From assembly GCA_977017575.1 (NCBI GenBank), contig CDRNVI010000060.1, positions 452,518-516,517 on the forward strand: DNA of 64,000 bases, given 5' to 3'. A program made the position numbers and the translations under genes. Source of the DNA: Paramoeba atlantica. Taxonomy: Eukaryota; Discosea. Below are positions 39,446 through 48,967 of this stretch, piece after piece (position 1 is the stretch's first letter; each line of letters opens with the position of its first letter). A model generated the notes under the pieces. It saw only the letters and a list, made by a program, of their open reading frames with translations. It was not told the origin of the DNA and did no database searches.

Positions 39446-42400
39446 ATGTTCGCTCGTCAAGCGAGATTTGGAAAACACTTCACGGACGACATCGGGGCGA
39501 CATCGGGAAATCTTCTGCAGGCTACCCGGAGGGATGATTGTAGCGAAGGACGCTGTACCGCTTCTCCGAACACCAGAATCAGCGAGCCGAGCTACAATAA
39601 AAGTGAGACCGCACCGAAACCCAAGAAGACTCCACGAATTAGGGTTATCAGTCAAAGCACAGGAAAAGACATTTCTCCAATTTGGGCTGACCACGAAATT
39701 CATGATCAAGTGGAAGCGAAGAATTCGAATCTCATCAAGTTGAAGAGATACACGATGCGAAACAGAATTGAACGAGGAAATATCGATATAGAAACTTCGG
39801 AAAATGATGAATCGAACGCCTCAAAGTCCGAAGACGAAAAAGCGACACAATCAGATTCTATGTCGACAGACGGTGAAGAAAACAAGAGCAACCCATGTTT
39901 CGCAAAAGCCCCTGACCAAGTCCAACAAATTATTAGAGAATGGGGCAAAGGTACGACTTGCGAGGTGCGATGGGGATTTAGCAGGAATAAAGAGATGTAC
40001 CACTCCGTTGGCGAAGTCGTAAAAAGATCCTCACGGAAAGGAATGGTAAAGATACAGATTTCTTATAAGGAGGGGAAAGGAGAGGGTCCACAAGGTATCC
40101 TACACTTACCGCCGTCAGATAGAATTAAAATATGGTCGCTTAGTGCTGTTAAGCTGAATAAGATAAAGGCGATTGGGAATTTCCTGGACGAGAAGAATGA
40201 AGATCAAGACGAAGAAGAAGAAAGCGCCGAGAATAACCAAGACTATGAACCTCTACCGACATTCGTTCAAATCGATCCATCATTTGCAGTTCATGTAGTA
40301 GCCATCTTCCGATCCATTGTACGAGACTACCCTAAAACCATTTTAGAATCAGAGAAAACTGCCATATGGCACAAATTGCTGGATGCTCCAAGGGATTCGT
40401 TGGCCACAGTTCGTCTCACTTTGAAAAGAAAACAGAGTTCAGCCCATCGCCGTAGACACCGCGAGCTCTTAGACGACCAAAATCTGAGTGAAGAACAACG
40501 TCAAGAACTTGCAATCGATCAGCGGTCAATAAGAAACGCACTGACAGCAGCAAAAGCAGGAAATTTGAGTAAAGCAACACGGATTTTGGACAATGTATAC
40601 CGAGAGTCATCTCTAGAACCGCATGAGAAAGTTTTCAAGTTGAAAGAGCTCCATCCTACAGGACCCACCCCCAAACGTTTAGAAGAAGATTTTCCACGGA
40701 TTGGGGTAGTTGAGCAATCAGAGCTTCGGGTGGCAACAGAAAAGCTATCTCGAGGAGCAGCGCCGGGACCAACAGGCTTCAGCGAAAGCATGATGCGACT
40801 TTTAGTGGAAGATGAGGAATCCTGCCTAGCGCTTTGCCACATGTTTCGTGACGTCATCAATGGTGATGTAGCAGAAAGCGTACGTAAACGACTGACACGC
40901 TGCAGAATAATTGCTCTAGCAAAGCCGCAAAACGGCATACGACCAGTTGCAATGGGCGACACAATTCTAAAAATATGCGGTTCGATTCTCTTAAACAGAC
41001 ACGAAAGCTCCCTCAAAACCCTTTTCAAGCCAATCCAACGGGGTATTCTACAAGAAAGAGCCTGTGAGTCAATAGTGCATGAGTTGTTAGAGGAACGAAA
41101 AAACGGATACACTATACTCACAGTTGATTTCAAGAATGCTTATAATACGCCACATCGTACGGAAATAGCGAAATCACTGCTTAAGGAGCCGATCTTTAAA
41201 CACTTCATGCGGCTTTTCTATCTAGAATACGGCCAGCCTTCCGAACTCCTTTTCTTCGCCAATAATGCATTACACTCGATTATAGAAAGTTCTTCAGGAG
41301 TAAGACAGGGATCAGCACTTTCATCGCTCTATTTTTGCTCTCTCCTGCAACAACCGTTGAAGGAGGTCTCCAAAAATTATCCCGAAGTAAAAATTCGAGC
41401 GTACCAAGACGACGTTACAATGAGCTCAAAGAATGTAAAGTCACTGGAGGCAGCTTTTCATCATTTACGTGAACTTACCCAGGATTTGAATTTACATATA
41501 AACTACGGAAAATGCGAGTGGTTCCGAAACACAAACGAAGTATTAAATAACACCAACCTCAAGGAGCTTGGCGTCACAACATGCGAACAGTCCATCAAAG
41601 TGTTAGGTGGATACATAGGAAGTGCGAAAGTTGTGGAACATAAACTGATTGAAAAGCTGAGTAAACATGAATGTCTTTTTCGTCGTCTACGGGTGATGGG
41701 GCCAAGTAACCTGTCGCTAGCAATCCTGCGTCGGTGTACTCTTCCACGTCACGATTATCATCTTAGAGTGCACGTTCCAGAGGCAACGTTTTCCCTCGCT
41801 GAGGTATTTGATAAAGAAATCCACAAAGTGTTGAGACGATGGTGCAATGCAGATGATGAAGCCCTCCGACTAGCTTCTCTACCATGTAAGATGGGCGGCT
41901 TAGGCATAACATCGACGATATTGAAGCAACGCTATCTTTTTTCGATTTCCCGTAATTCTATTGATGAGCAACTTAAACCCACTAACGCTCCAGTAGATAT
42001 CGCGGGAGAGCGGAAAGGTGCCAACCACAAGAAAATTTCCAGCCAAGCTGCACGTACTGATTTCAAAAAGCAGATTAAGCTAGAACATGAAACACTGGCT
42101 TCAGAACTGTTGCAAAAGGACAGATTTGCGGGCATTATGAAGCGATCAAAAGAAGCAAATCTCCACTTAGCAGCGACAAATAATTACGTGAATCCGTATC
42201 TCTTCCGATATACACTCATGATGCGGCTTGGTATCGCACTCCAAGGTGCGCCGAATGAAATTACTTGCCCAGGATGCGGCGCCACGGAAACACCACATGG
42301 AATCATTCCACATGTAGCTGGGTGTTCAAGATGTGCAGGGATGAACTGTACGAGAAAGCACTCCCACATCGTGCGCTACCTTTCCGATCTTTGTGCCAAA

Positions 42401-42907
42401 GCTGGAGTACCCTGCGCTATAGAACCACGCCTTCATTCTTCCTTCTTCTGCACGAAGTGCAAATGTTCCATTTCACCTGAAGCTGCAGAACATCACCCTT
42501 GTCGTGCTCGGAGAATTCGTTCAGGCCCTGATCTGGCCATAATGTGGCCAAATGTTGGGGAGATACTCTATGATGTGACAGTGGTGCACACTTGTTGTGG
42601 GAGCTACAAGCGGCAGACAAGCGTTGCCCTCCTCCAAAATGCGGTAGACCGTAAGCAACGGAAATATGTGCAGGAAAAAGGATTGGACCAAGAATACTTT
42701 CGCTGCATACCAGTAACAGATTGTGGTCTTCTTCACAAAGAAACTAAGGAACTCCTCAAGACACTGGCAAATAGGGCAGGCCTAGACGCAGAAAACACTC
42801 GAGAAGCATTCCAATTGGAAATTGAAAAATTCTCCGCATACACTATCTTCTCGCAACTGCGGCAATATATGGCCCAAGAACATTGGGTAGGAAGTCTGCA
42901 ATGCTGA
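39446..42907 (+). CDS. Lineage A LINE polyprotein: N-terminal domain, RT, zinc finger, RLE (1,153 aa)
   Basis: Intact frame ATG to TGA. Residues about 1-150 are charged and disordered. The conserved domain is at about 155-235 (IREWGKGTTCEVRWGF, SVGEVVKRSSRKGMVKIQI, GILHLPPSDRIKIW). A helical region follows (FAVHVVAIFRSIVRDY, IWHKLLDAPRDSLATVR, 275-330). RT: GAAPGPTGFSE (about 435), TVDFKNAYNTP (about 559), ESSSGVRQGSALSSLYF (about 615), AYQDDVTMSS (about 652). Thumb: LPRHDYHLRVHVPEA. Zinc finger: CPGCGATE...HVAGCSRC (about 940-960). RLE: RRIRSGPDLAIMWPNVGEIL (about 1022), then KYVQEKG. The YQDD box (Gln at the variable place) is shared with A3; A4 and A6 have YMDD. The protein would nick target DNA and prime cDNA synthesis on its own mRNA. 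Confidence 0.95.
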   Translation: MFARQARFGKHFTDDIGATSGNLLQATRRDDCSEGRCTASPNTRISEPSYNKSETAPKPKKTPRIRVISQSTGKDISPIWADHEIHDQVEAKNSNLIKLKRYTMRNRIERGNIDIETSENDESNASKSEDEKATQSDSMSTDGEENKSNPCFAKAPDQVQQIIREWGKGTTCEVRWGFSRNKEMYHSVGEVVKRSSRKGMVKIQISYKEGKGEGPQGILHLPPSDRIKIWSLSAVKLNKIKAIGNFLDEKNEDQDEEEESAENNQDYEPLPTFVQIDPSFAVHVVAIFRSIVRDYPKTILESEKTAIWHKLLDAPRDSLATVRLTLKRKQSSAHRRRHRELLDDQNLSEEQRQELAIDQRSIRNALTAAKAGNLSKATRILDNVYRESSLEPHEKVFKLKELHPTGPTPKRLEEDFPRIGVVEQSELRVATEKLSRGAAPGPTGFSESMMRLLVEDEESCLALCHMFRDVINGDVAESVRKRLTRCRIIALAKPQNGIRPVAMGDTILKICGSILLNRHESSLKTLFKPIQRGILQERACESIVHELLEERKNGYTILTVDFKNAYNTPHRTEIAKSLLKEPIFKHFMRLFYLEYGQPSELLFFANNALHSIIESSSGVRQGSALSSLYFCSLLQQPLKEVSKNYPEVKIRAYQDDVTMSSKNVKSLEAAFHHLRELTQDLNLHINYGKCEWFRNTNEVLNNTNLKELGVTTCEQSIKVLGGYIGSAKVVEHKLIEKLSKHECLFRRLRVMGPSNLSLAILRRCTLPRHDYHLRVHVPEATFSLAEVFDKEIHKVLRRWCNADDEALRLASLPCKMGGLGITSTILKQRYLFSISRNSIDEQLKPTNAPVDIAGERKGANHKKISSQAARTDFKKQIKLEHETLASELLQKDRFAGIMKRSKEANLHLAATNNYVNPYLFRYTLMMRLGIALQGAPNEITCPGCGATETPHGIIPHVAGCSRCAGMNCTRKHSHIVRYLSDLCAKAGVPCAIEPRLHSSFFCTKCKCSISPEAAEHHPCRARRIRSGPDLAIMWPNVGEILYDVTVVHTCCGSYKRQTSVALLQNAVDRKQRKYVQEKGLDQEYFRCIPVTDCGLLHKETKELLKTLANRAGLDAENTREAFQLEIEKFSAYTIFSQLRQYMAQEHWVGSLQC

Positions 42908-43262
42908 ATCTTTGAAGTTACTCCGGAAATCGTGCCAAACGCACACAAGATAACACACACAAAAAAAAACAGTGATGACGGCACATAAGATAAAATACCA
43001 GATGAGGTTTTGGTTTTAATCTCACGACGTTGCAACATCTTAGGACAGACTTTGGTGATAAAGATAGATAAAAAGTGCAACTGAGTATTTGCAATGGTTA
43101 TCAATTTATCAAGTTCTAAAAGTTTATATATATGGCCCAAGAACATTGGGTAGGAAGTCTGCAAGGCTGAATCTTTGAAGTTACTCCGGAAATCGTGCCA
43201 AAAGCACGCAAGATAACACACAAAAAACAGTGATGACGGCACATAAGATAAAATACCAGATG
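42872..43262 (+). repeat. Direct duplication of coding end and 3' UTR in A5
   Basis: The segment from ATGGCCCAAGAACATTGGG through CAGTGATGACGGCACATAAG to ACCAGATGA occurs at about 42870-43005 and again at about 43131-43262, with few differences. An inverted copy of the whole 3' end at 58717-59095 shows the same two-fold layout, so the duplication is older than A5's insertion and may belong to the subfamily. Confidence 0.85.
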
Positions 43263-43451
43263 ATTTTTTTATAGTTTACGGAGAGAATTGGTCGAATGAA
43301 TTTTTTACATTTAACCAAGAATTGTAAATCATATAAGTTTTCTTTTTCGACTGCACGCTTATAGAGACAAAAAAGTATTGTCGGAGTTGAAAAAAAAAAA
43401 AAGACCTTTGTTTTTTTGAAGACCTTTGTTTTAAAAAAAAAAAAAAAAAAA

Positions 43452-44148
43452 ATCCTCCCAATTCACACTGGTGGTAATGGCGCGACTCGGAATCGCGCAC
43501 AGAAGAATGCCGAATAATTTTCTGTGCCCTGGATGCAAGATGATCCTTGAGTCTAAACACTCTCTGGCACATTTACTTGGCTGTGTAAAATGCACGGGGG
43601 CAAATGCAACGACAAGGCACAATGCACTAGTTCGGCACATATACGATCTATGTCTGCGAGCCGGGATCCCATGCGAGCGTGAACCGCGACAATTCACATC
43701 ATACCGATGCCTTAAATGTACCGAAGCGGTGAGCGAACAGCGAAAACAGGAGCATCAGAAAACATGTGGAACCACATCCTTCCATCGAAGCGGCCCGGAC
43801 CTCGTGATCTTTTGGGTGTCGGGTGAAATATTTTATGATTTCACGGTAACAAATGAACTATCGAAATCAAACATCCACAAACGGGGAGCCCAACTGATGC
43901 AGGAAGCAGAAAAAAGGAAGCTGGACACTTATGTAAACTCCGATCTAATTCCTCGGGAAAAATTTGTATGCCTATCAGTGCTTGCCGGAGGAGCCATGAA
44001 CAAAAGCAGTGTCGCCCTTCTGAAGGCATTAGCTGATGCAAACGGACGTGATCGTGAAACCGTAGTGCGAGATTTTGGAATGCATCTACAAGAATTAAAA
44101 GGTGTCATTCTGAACGCTCAAATGGGCAAAGCGTTGTCGCAAGTTTAA
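43452..44148 (+). pseudogene. B5, zinc finger and RLE part
   Basis: SSQFTLVVMARLGIAHRRM, CPGCKMIL...H..GCVKCTGANATTRH, CEREPRQFTSYRCLKC, FHRSGPDLVIFWVSGEIFYD (RLE core intact), KLDTYVNSDLI, LQELKGVILNAQMG, TAA at 44146-44148. The frame is open. The 3' UTR (44149-44255) leads to the A-tract at 44256-44268. Confidence 0.9.
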
Positions 44149-44268
44149 AATTTAATATTTAGTTATTCAATAGCCAGCTTACAAAGACGCGTAAGCTTAG
44201 TTAGTTACTATCCCCCTGACAAGGGGGGTAGCGCCAATACGAAACGGAAGAAAACAAAAAAAAAAAAA

Positions 44269-45185
44269 GTTCGTCCGTCGGCGTCGTGCGAAGGGAGTAA
44301 ACCATCTGGCAAAACCCTGTGCACTGTCGGATGAGAGAGAAAGCGACCTGAGGGTCCTCCAGTTTCTCGATCGCTTCAAGGGATTCCTCCGCCTGGGAAA
44401 TCGCGCTGTCGAGGAGGAACTGACGGCTGTACGTCGTAGATCCGATGGGGCTTCCCAAGATGCTCAGATTACCTTCCATGTTGATGTTGAGCCCGGGAAT
44501 GTCAGGAAAGTGGGTAGTTTGATGAGATGAGGAAGGGTGTGTGATTATTTCGCACTTGGACGGATTGAGGTTCAGACCCCACTTTGGCCCTCCAATTTCG
44601 ATGATATCTAGTGCGTGACGTACATCAGAAGCCTGGCCTGCAAGGACGCCATCATCAAGGTACCAGAGATTGAGATGAAGATCAGGAGCTCCGGCCTTAA
44701 TTTCTGCGGCCATTTCTCTCATGACGAGCGAGAACAAAAGGGGTCCGAGCGGGTCTCCTTGTTGTGCGCCTTCAGAGGATTGAACTACACGTGCGCCGAA
44801 TGTCAGGTTACTGTCCGAACTGTAGCACCATTCCACGAACGGGCTCAACTCAGGGAAATGATGCCGTGTCAAGGCCATAAAGCTATTTCTTGAAATGTGA
44901 TTGAAAGCGTTGCGAAGGTCAACCTTGCATAGCACAAAATCCTCGTTATTGATGTGGTGCGCAACCAGGCGCCTGCAAATGTGGATAACACGTTCGGCTC
45001 CTGCGGGCGTCGCCACTCCATATTGTTGATCTTTGAGGAGCGTTCTGGATTTAGCCTTTGCAGACAGACATCCTATCTTGCTCGCTAGTCGGCGGAAGGT
45101 TTCCCCTGCGGCAATGGGGCGGACATCACCCTGACCCTTGTGTAAAGCACATAAGCGTCCGCCGGCGAAGCAGTGTTGGACTTCA
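44269..45185 (-). pseudogene. LINE lineage C host copy C1, RT piece
   Basis: On the minus strand: EVQHCFAGGRLCALHKG, IAAGETFRRLASKIGC, ATPAGAERVIHICRR (1-2a region), CKVDLRNAFNHISRN (motif A), SSEGAQQGDPLGPLLFSLV (B), LWYLDDGVLAG (C), NPSKCEIITHPS, GNLSILGSPIGS and SLRTTPTDEL. A frame change separates the first 50 residues from the rest near 45016. Its ends are the B5 TSD (44269-44275) and the B6 TSD (GACTTCA, 45179-45185). Confidence 0.9.
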
Positions 45186-45416
45186 GTAGCGATTCAGAAA
45201 ACAGGAGGTGGTATCCGCCCCGTGGCCATCGGTGAGGTGCTGATGAAGCTTGCCGGCAACATTCTCGTTCAGCGATACGAATCCACGATTCAACCCCTTT
45301 TCGCACCAATGCAGCAAGGTGTGCTTTCAAAATCGGGGAGTGAGCGCATTGTACACACCTTAAATGAACGATACAGAAAAGGCGCGTGCATCTTAGCCAT
45401 CGACCTAAAAAATGCG
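45186..45416 (+). pseudogene. B6, RT fingers to motif A
   Basis: AIQKTGGGIRPVAIGEVLMK, LFAPMQQGVLSKSGSERIVH, CILAIDLKNA. The frame is then cut by T3 and resumes at 48968 with NAFNTPSRNLIAKHVFGL. TSD AAAAATGCG at 45408-45416, matched in 8 of 9 bases at 48967-48975. Confidence 0.9.
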
Positions 45417-46015
45417 GGCTAGGGGGGACCTTCGATGAGTACTCATCGTAAGTTGTAGACTTTCGATGAGTCTCACGGAAAGTTGTAGACTTTCGATGAG
45501 TACTCATCGAAGGTGTTTTTGACTTTTTCAATTTTTCGTATTTTATCAATTTTTTGCGAAGGGCCAACTGTGAGCGTAGCCCTGGGACATAATAATATTT
45601 TTTGGCGACCCGTGCGCTCCAGCGTGCGGGTCGCGCACTGAGAACCTGTGTCTACCCCTGCTTGGGGGTACGTTCGTTGATTTCTCAACGAAAATCCGGA
45701 TTTTCGTTGAGTACTCAACGAACGTACCCTGTGACCGTAAAAAATCTGCAGGTCCTTAGAGGGAGGAGGAAGAAAGGCCCAACTGTGTGCGAAGCCCACG
45801 CCTGCAAGCAAGGCCCAACTGTGAGCGAAGCCCACTACTGGTGGCAAAAGCCACCGTTTGCGAGCAAGGCCCAACTGTTCGTTAACTTCGTTAACTTAAC
45901 TTAAACTTCGTTTAACTTATCGTGAAAGATTATTGTACGTGTGCTTCTCTCTAGATTCGTGGGAAGCAATTTGTGAAGCCCAACTACCTTGATAACAAAT
46001 TTTAGTACCCATTTT

Positions 46016-46108
46016 GGCCGCGCGGGGGCCCCCGCGTGAGCGGGGGTGCGCGCGGCAGCGAAACGGCGAGGGCCCGCGTGAGCGGGCCTGAGCCGTACCC
46101 CGCGTAGG
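46016..46108 (+). repeat. Twin GUGA-hairpin block, copy 3 (in T3)
   Basis: Same 93-bp block; one base differs in the outer stem region (GCGGCAGCG instead of GCGGCCGCG). Cut on its 3' side by SINE-3. Confidence 0.85.
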
Positions 46109-46139
46109 GTTCCCCTGTGCGTCGTTAGTGGGAAGCAAG

Positions 46140-46597
46140 ACACTAAAGAACTAGGGTGAATACGATGAATACAATATGGATGACACTACCCGGTGCCAGT
46201 AAAACGAGGCACTAAATAATTAGGGTGGATGTCATTCTGGCAACGTAGAATGGGTGGCACCGCCCGGTACCGAATATAACAAGGTACTAAGAAACTAGGG
46301 TGGGTGCCATTCGGGCTAATCTTTGGAATGTGTTTGTGTCTTTTTTATCCACCCTCAAAAGATAGAGTGGTTTTTTTGGTCAAGGGGCGCCTTATTTGCA
46401 TTACCTAAGGCGCAGGTGTATAGCGCACCCCACCTCCCTAGCTGTAACCTAACTCCTCTCCAAGCGGAGGTCAGCCGTAGCTTGCTATGGCCGGCTCTCC
46501 GGATACGTCGCAAGACGTATTCGGACTGCCCGTTTGGGGAGTTGAGGGGCCATAACTTTTCGGAGTCAAAAGGCCCAATACATCATCATCATCATCA
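46140..46597 (+). mobile_element. SINE-3, most complete member
   Basis: Dimeric head as in SINE-2, then the body with CGGATACGTCGCAAGACGTA, GGGGAGTTGAGGGGCCATAA and CTTTTCGGAGTCAAAAGGCC (a hairpin), ending in a short ATC repeat. About 98 percent like SINE-2 over the shared part by eye. Confidence 0.85.
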
Positions 46598-46686
46598 ACT
46601 ACCTTGATAACAAATTTTAGTACCCATTCGTGGGAAGCAATTGGCGAAACCCAACTACCTTGATAACAAATTTTAGTACCCATTTT

Positions 46687-46779
46687 GGCCGCGCGGGGGC
46701 CCCCGCGTGAGCGGGGGTGCGCGCGGCCGCGAAACGGCGAGGGCCCGCGTGAGCGGGCCTGAGCCGTACCCCGCGTAGG
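46687..46779 (+). repeat. Twin GUGA-hairpin block, copy 4 (in T3)
   Basis: Identical arrangement to copy 1, with the same GTGGGAAGCAATTTGCGAAG repeat after it. Confidence 0.85.
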
Positions 46780-47199
46780 ATTCCCCTGTGCGTCGTTAGT
46801 GGGAAGCAATTTGCGAAGCTCACTGAAGTTCGTAGTTTTCGCTACGGAGGCGTTGTCAACGTATGTAGCGAAGTGTAGGATACTGAACGCACGGAAAAAG
46901 AAAATCAAAAAAAATTCTTGGGTGTTCCACAAAAGTCCTTGACTTATGCAAAAGTCCGTGACTTCCACCGTAAATTTCCGTTCGTTGAGAACTAAACGAA
47001 CGTACCCCCAACCCGTCTACCTACCCCTTCCGCAGGATTGTCCAGAGGCAAGGCCCAACTGTGGGGGTAGCCCACTTCTGGAGGCAAAAGCCCCTGTTTG
47101 CAAGCAAGGCCCAACTGTGAGCGTAGCCCTGGGACATAATAATATTTTTTGGCGACCCGTGCGCTCCAGCAGCTGAGAACCTGTGTCTACCCCTTCCGC

Positions 47200-47640
47200 A
47201 GGATTGCGAATTTGTTTTCCACAAATGCTCCAGTTTGTTTGCCGCAAACGCTTCGGTGAGTAATAAAAAAGTAGTTTGTGTGGGGGATCGCTGGGAGGAG
47301 AACTTCGCGTACGAAGTGAACAAAGCAGAGACGAGGGCCGTTCGTCTCGCTTTCGAGCGTTTGGTACATCACTTCCACCGAGGAACTTGTGTGGACCTTT
47401 TCATCGATAACACATCGTGTTTAGCATCAATTAAAAAGAAATCAACAAACTCAGACGGAATTCATTTTGAACTGAAGCCATTGCTGCAATTCTTAAGAAA
47501 GCAGGGAATTACCGTACAGCCGGAATACATTTCATCAAAATTGAATCCCGCAGATCCAATCAGTCGACAACAGGTCCAGAGCAGTGCGAAAGGGAAAATT
47601 TGTGACTAGCGAAAGGGTGGTCCCCGCGTGGACACCCGTT
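47200..47640 (+). mobile_element. VIPER-like retroelement fossil, RNase H end, inside T3
   Basis: The frame includes VNKAETRAVRLAFERLV, CVDLFIDNTSCLASIKK and FLRKQGITVQPEYISSK, then NPADPISRQQ. It is followed by GGTGGTCCCCGCGTGGACAC, the same 3' end as at 36326-36360. Broken; only the 3' part is left. Confidence 0.65.
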
Positions 47641-47911
47641 CGCGACAGGGAGAGACAATGCATCTCTCGGTGAGTGAATGTTATAGTATTATTAGTTTGT
47701 TCAAATTGGTTTCTACGGATAGTTTCAAATTCAATTGTAAAATAAAAGAGTGCAGAGATGTACATAGGATACCGTTAAAACAAATTATCAATATACATTA
47801 TGTAGACTGAAGTTCACCTTTTCGTACAATATATTTTATAGTTTCTTTATGTTGTGCAGGGGCTCACCCGGAGGGCAATTCTCCCATGAAAGGTAAAGAA
47901 AAGTAAATAAT

Positions 47912-47947
47912 CAACAAGGTACAGAAACTGTATCTTTATCGTTAAAG
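47912..47947 (-). other. Complete spliced leader inside T3
   Basis: Minus-strand 36-nt SL with the same sequences on both sides as the SL in T1 (8184-8219): GTAAATAAT before the ATG side and ATTATTGTACGTGTGCTTCT beyond. The LINE frame after it is lost within a few codons. Confidence 0.88.
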
Positions 47948-48034
47948 ATTATTGTACGTGTGCTTCTCTCTAGATTCGTGGGAAGCAATTTGCGAAGCTC
48001 AACTACCTTGATAACAAATTTTAGTACCCATTTT

Positions 48035-48127
48035 GGCCGCGCGGGGGCCCCCGCGTGAGCGGGGGTGCGCGCGGCCGCGAAACGGCGAGGGCCCGCGTGA
48101 GCGGGCCTGAGCCGTACCCCGCGTAGG
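48035..48127 (+). repeat. Twin GUGA-hairpin block, copy 5 (in T3)
   Basis: Same block and flanks as copy 1. Confidence 0.85.
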
Positions 48128-48967
48128 ATTCCCCTGTGCGTCGTTAGTGGGAAGCAATTTGCGAAGCTCACTGAATTTCGTAGTTTTCGCTACGGAGGCG
48201 TTGTCAACGTATGTAGTGAAGTGTTGAATGTTGAATGTTGTTAGGCTTTCTATCCCATTGGGGATGTTGCCTCCCCGGAGTAAGCCGAGGTAGCTTTGGG
48301 GGAGGCTATCACTCAAAGTAGTGAAGTGTAGGATACTGAACGCACGGAAAAGTAAAATCAAAAAAAAATCTTGGGTGTTCCACAAAAGTCCTTGACTTCC
48401 ACCGTAAATTTCCGTTCGTTGAGAACTCAACGAACGTACCCCCAACCCGTCTACCCCCTCCGCAGGATTGTCCAGAGGCAAGGCCCAACTGTGAGCGTAG
48501 CCCTGTTGTTTTTTGTAAGACGGTTTCTTCAGCTATTTTGCCGGTTTTAACGTAGGTATCATGTTTCCGTTACGTTGATGGCCATCAGACTATGAGTAGA
48601 TCATATGTTTTCTTTTTGTAGATTATGCAGACTGACTTAGCTTCTATTATCGATTAATAGGAGTTCGGATTCTCTTTTGACCATGGGACATAATAATATC
48701 TTTTGGCGCCCCGCGCGCTCCAGCATGCGGGTAGCGCACTGGGAACCTGTGTCTACCCCTTCCGAAGGATTGTGAATTTGTTTTATACAAACGCTTCAGT
48801 TTGTTTGCCACAAACGCTTCGGTGAGTAATAAAAAAAGCTCGAAAATCGCTATTAGAGTCGCTCAAAAACGCTTCGATGAGTACTCATCGAAAGTTGTAG
48901 ACTCTCGATGAGACTCACGGAAAGTTGTAGACTTTCGATGAGTACTCATCGAAGGTCCCCCCTACCC

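Larger units (their letters stand above)
39370..43451 (+). mobile_element. LINE lineage A copy A5: full-length, apparently intact, starts with a complete spliced leader, TSD ATCCTCC
   Basis: TSD ATCCTCC at 39363-39369 and 43452-43458 in copy B5. Order: complete SL (its first C shared with the TSD), a second partial SL (39405-39421), a 24-bp leader, one open frame of 1,153 codons (39446-42907), a 3' UTR with an internal duplication, and about 20 A (43433-43452). There is no sequence between TSD and SL, so the copied RNA began with the SL. This is the best candidate for a young, complete element in the window. Confidence 0.93.
37545..44268 (+). mobile_element. LINE lineage B copy B5 (5'-truncated), TSD GTTCGTC, with two later insertions
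   Basis: The TSD is at 37538-37544 and 44269-44275 in host C1. Own sequence: 37545-38113, 38820-39369, 43452-44268. Inserted later: 38114-38819 (TSD TTTAGCG) and A5 (39370-43451, TSD ATCCTCC). Without these the copy runs from just before RT motif A to a short 3' UTR and an A-tract at 44256-44268. Confidence 0.9.
45417..48967. mobile_element. Foldback DNA element T3, complex, 9-bp TSD
   Basis: Ends GGCTAGGGGGGACCTTCGAT (left) and GGGTAGGGGGGACCTTCGAT (complement of right), continuing into palindromes with GAGTACTCATCGAA. It contains a nested element with TTGGGGGTACGTTCGTTGA ends (about 45657-48438) flanked by GTCTACCCC, three twin-hairpin blocks, SINE-3, a VIPER-like RNase H piece, one complete SL (47912-47947) and a worn SL end (near 45921), and GCAAGGCCCAACTGTGAGCG repeats. 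No transposase is visible. Material has accumulated inside it much as in T1. Confidence 0.75.
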
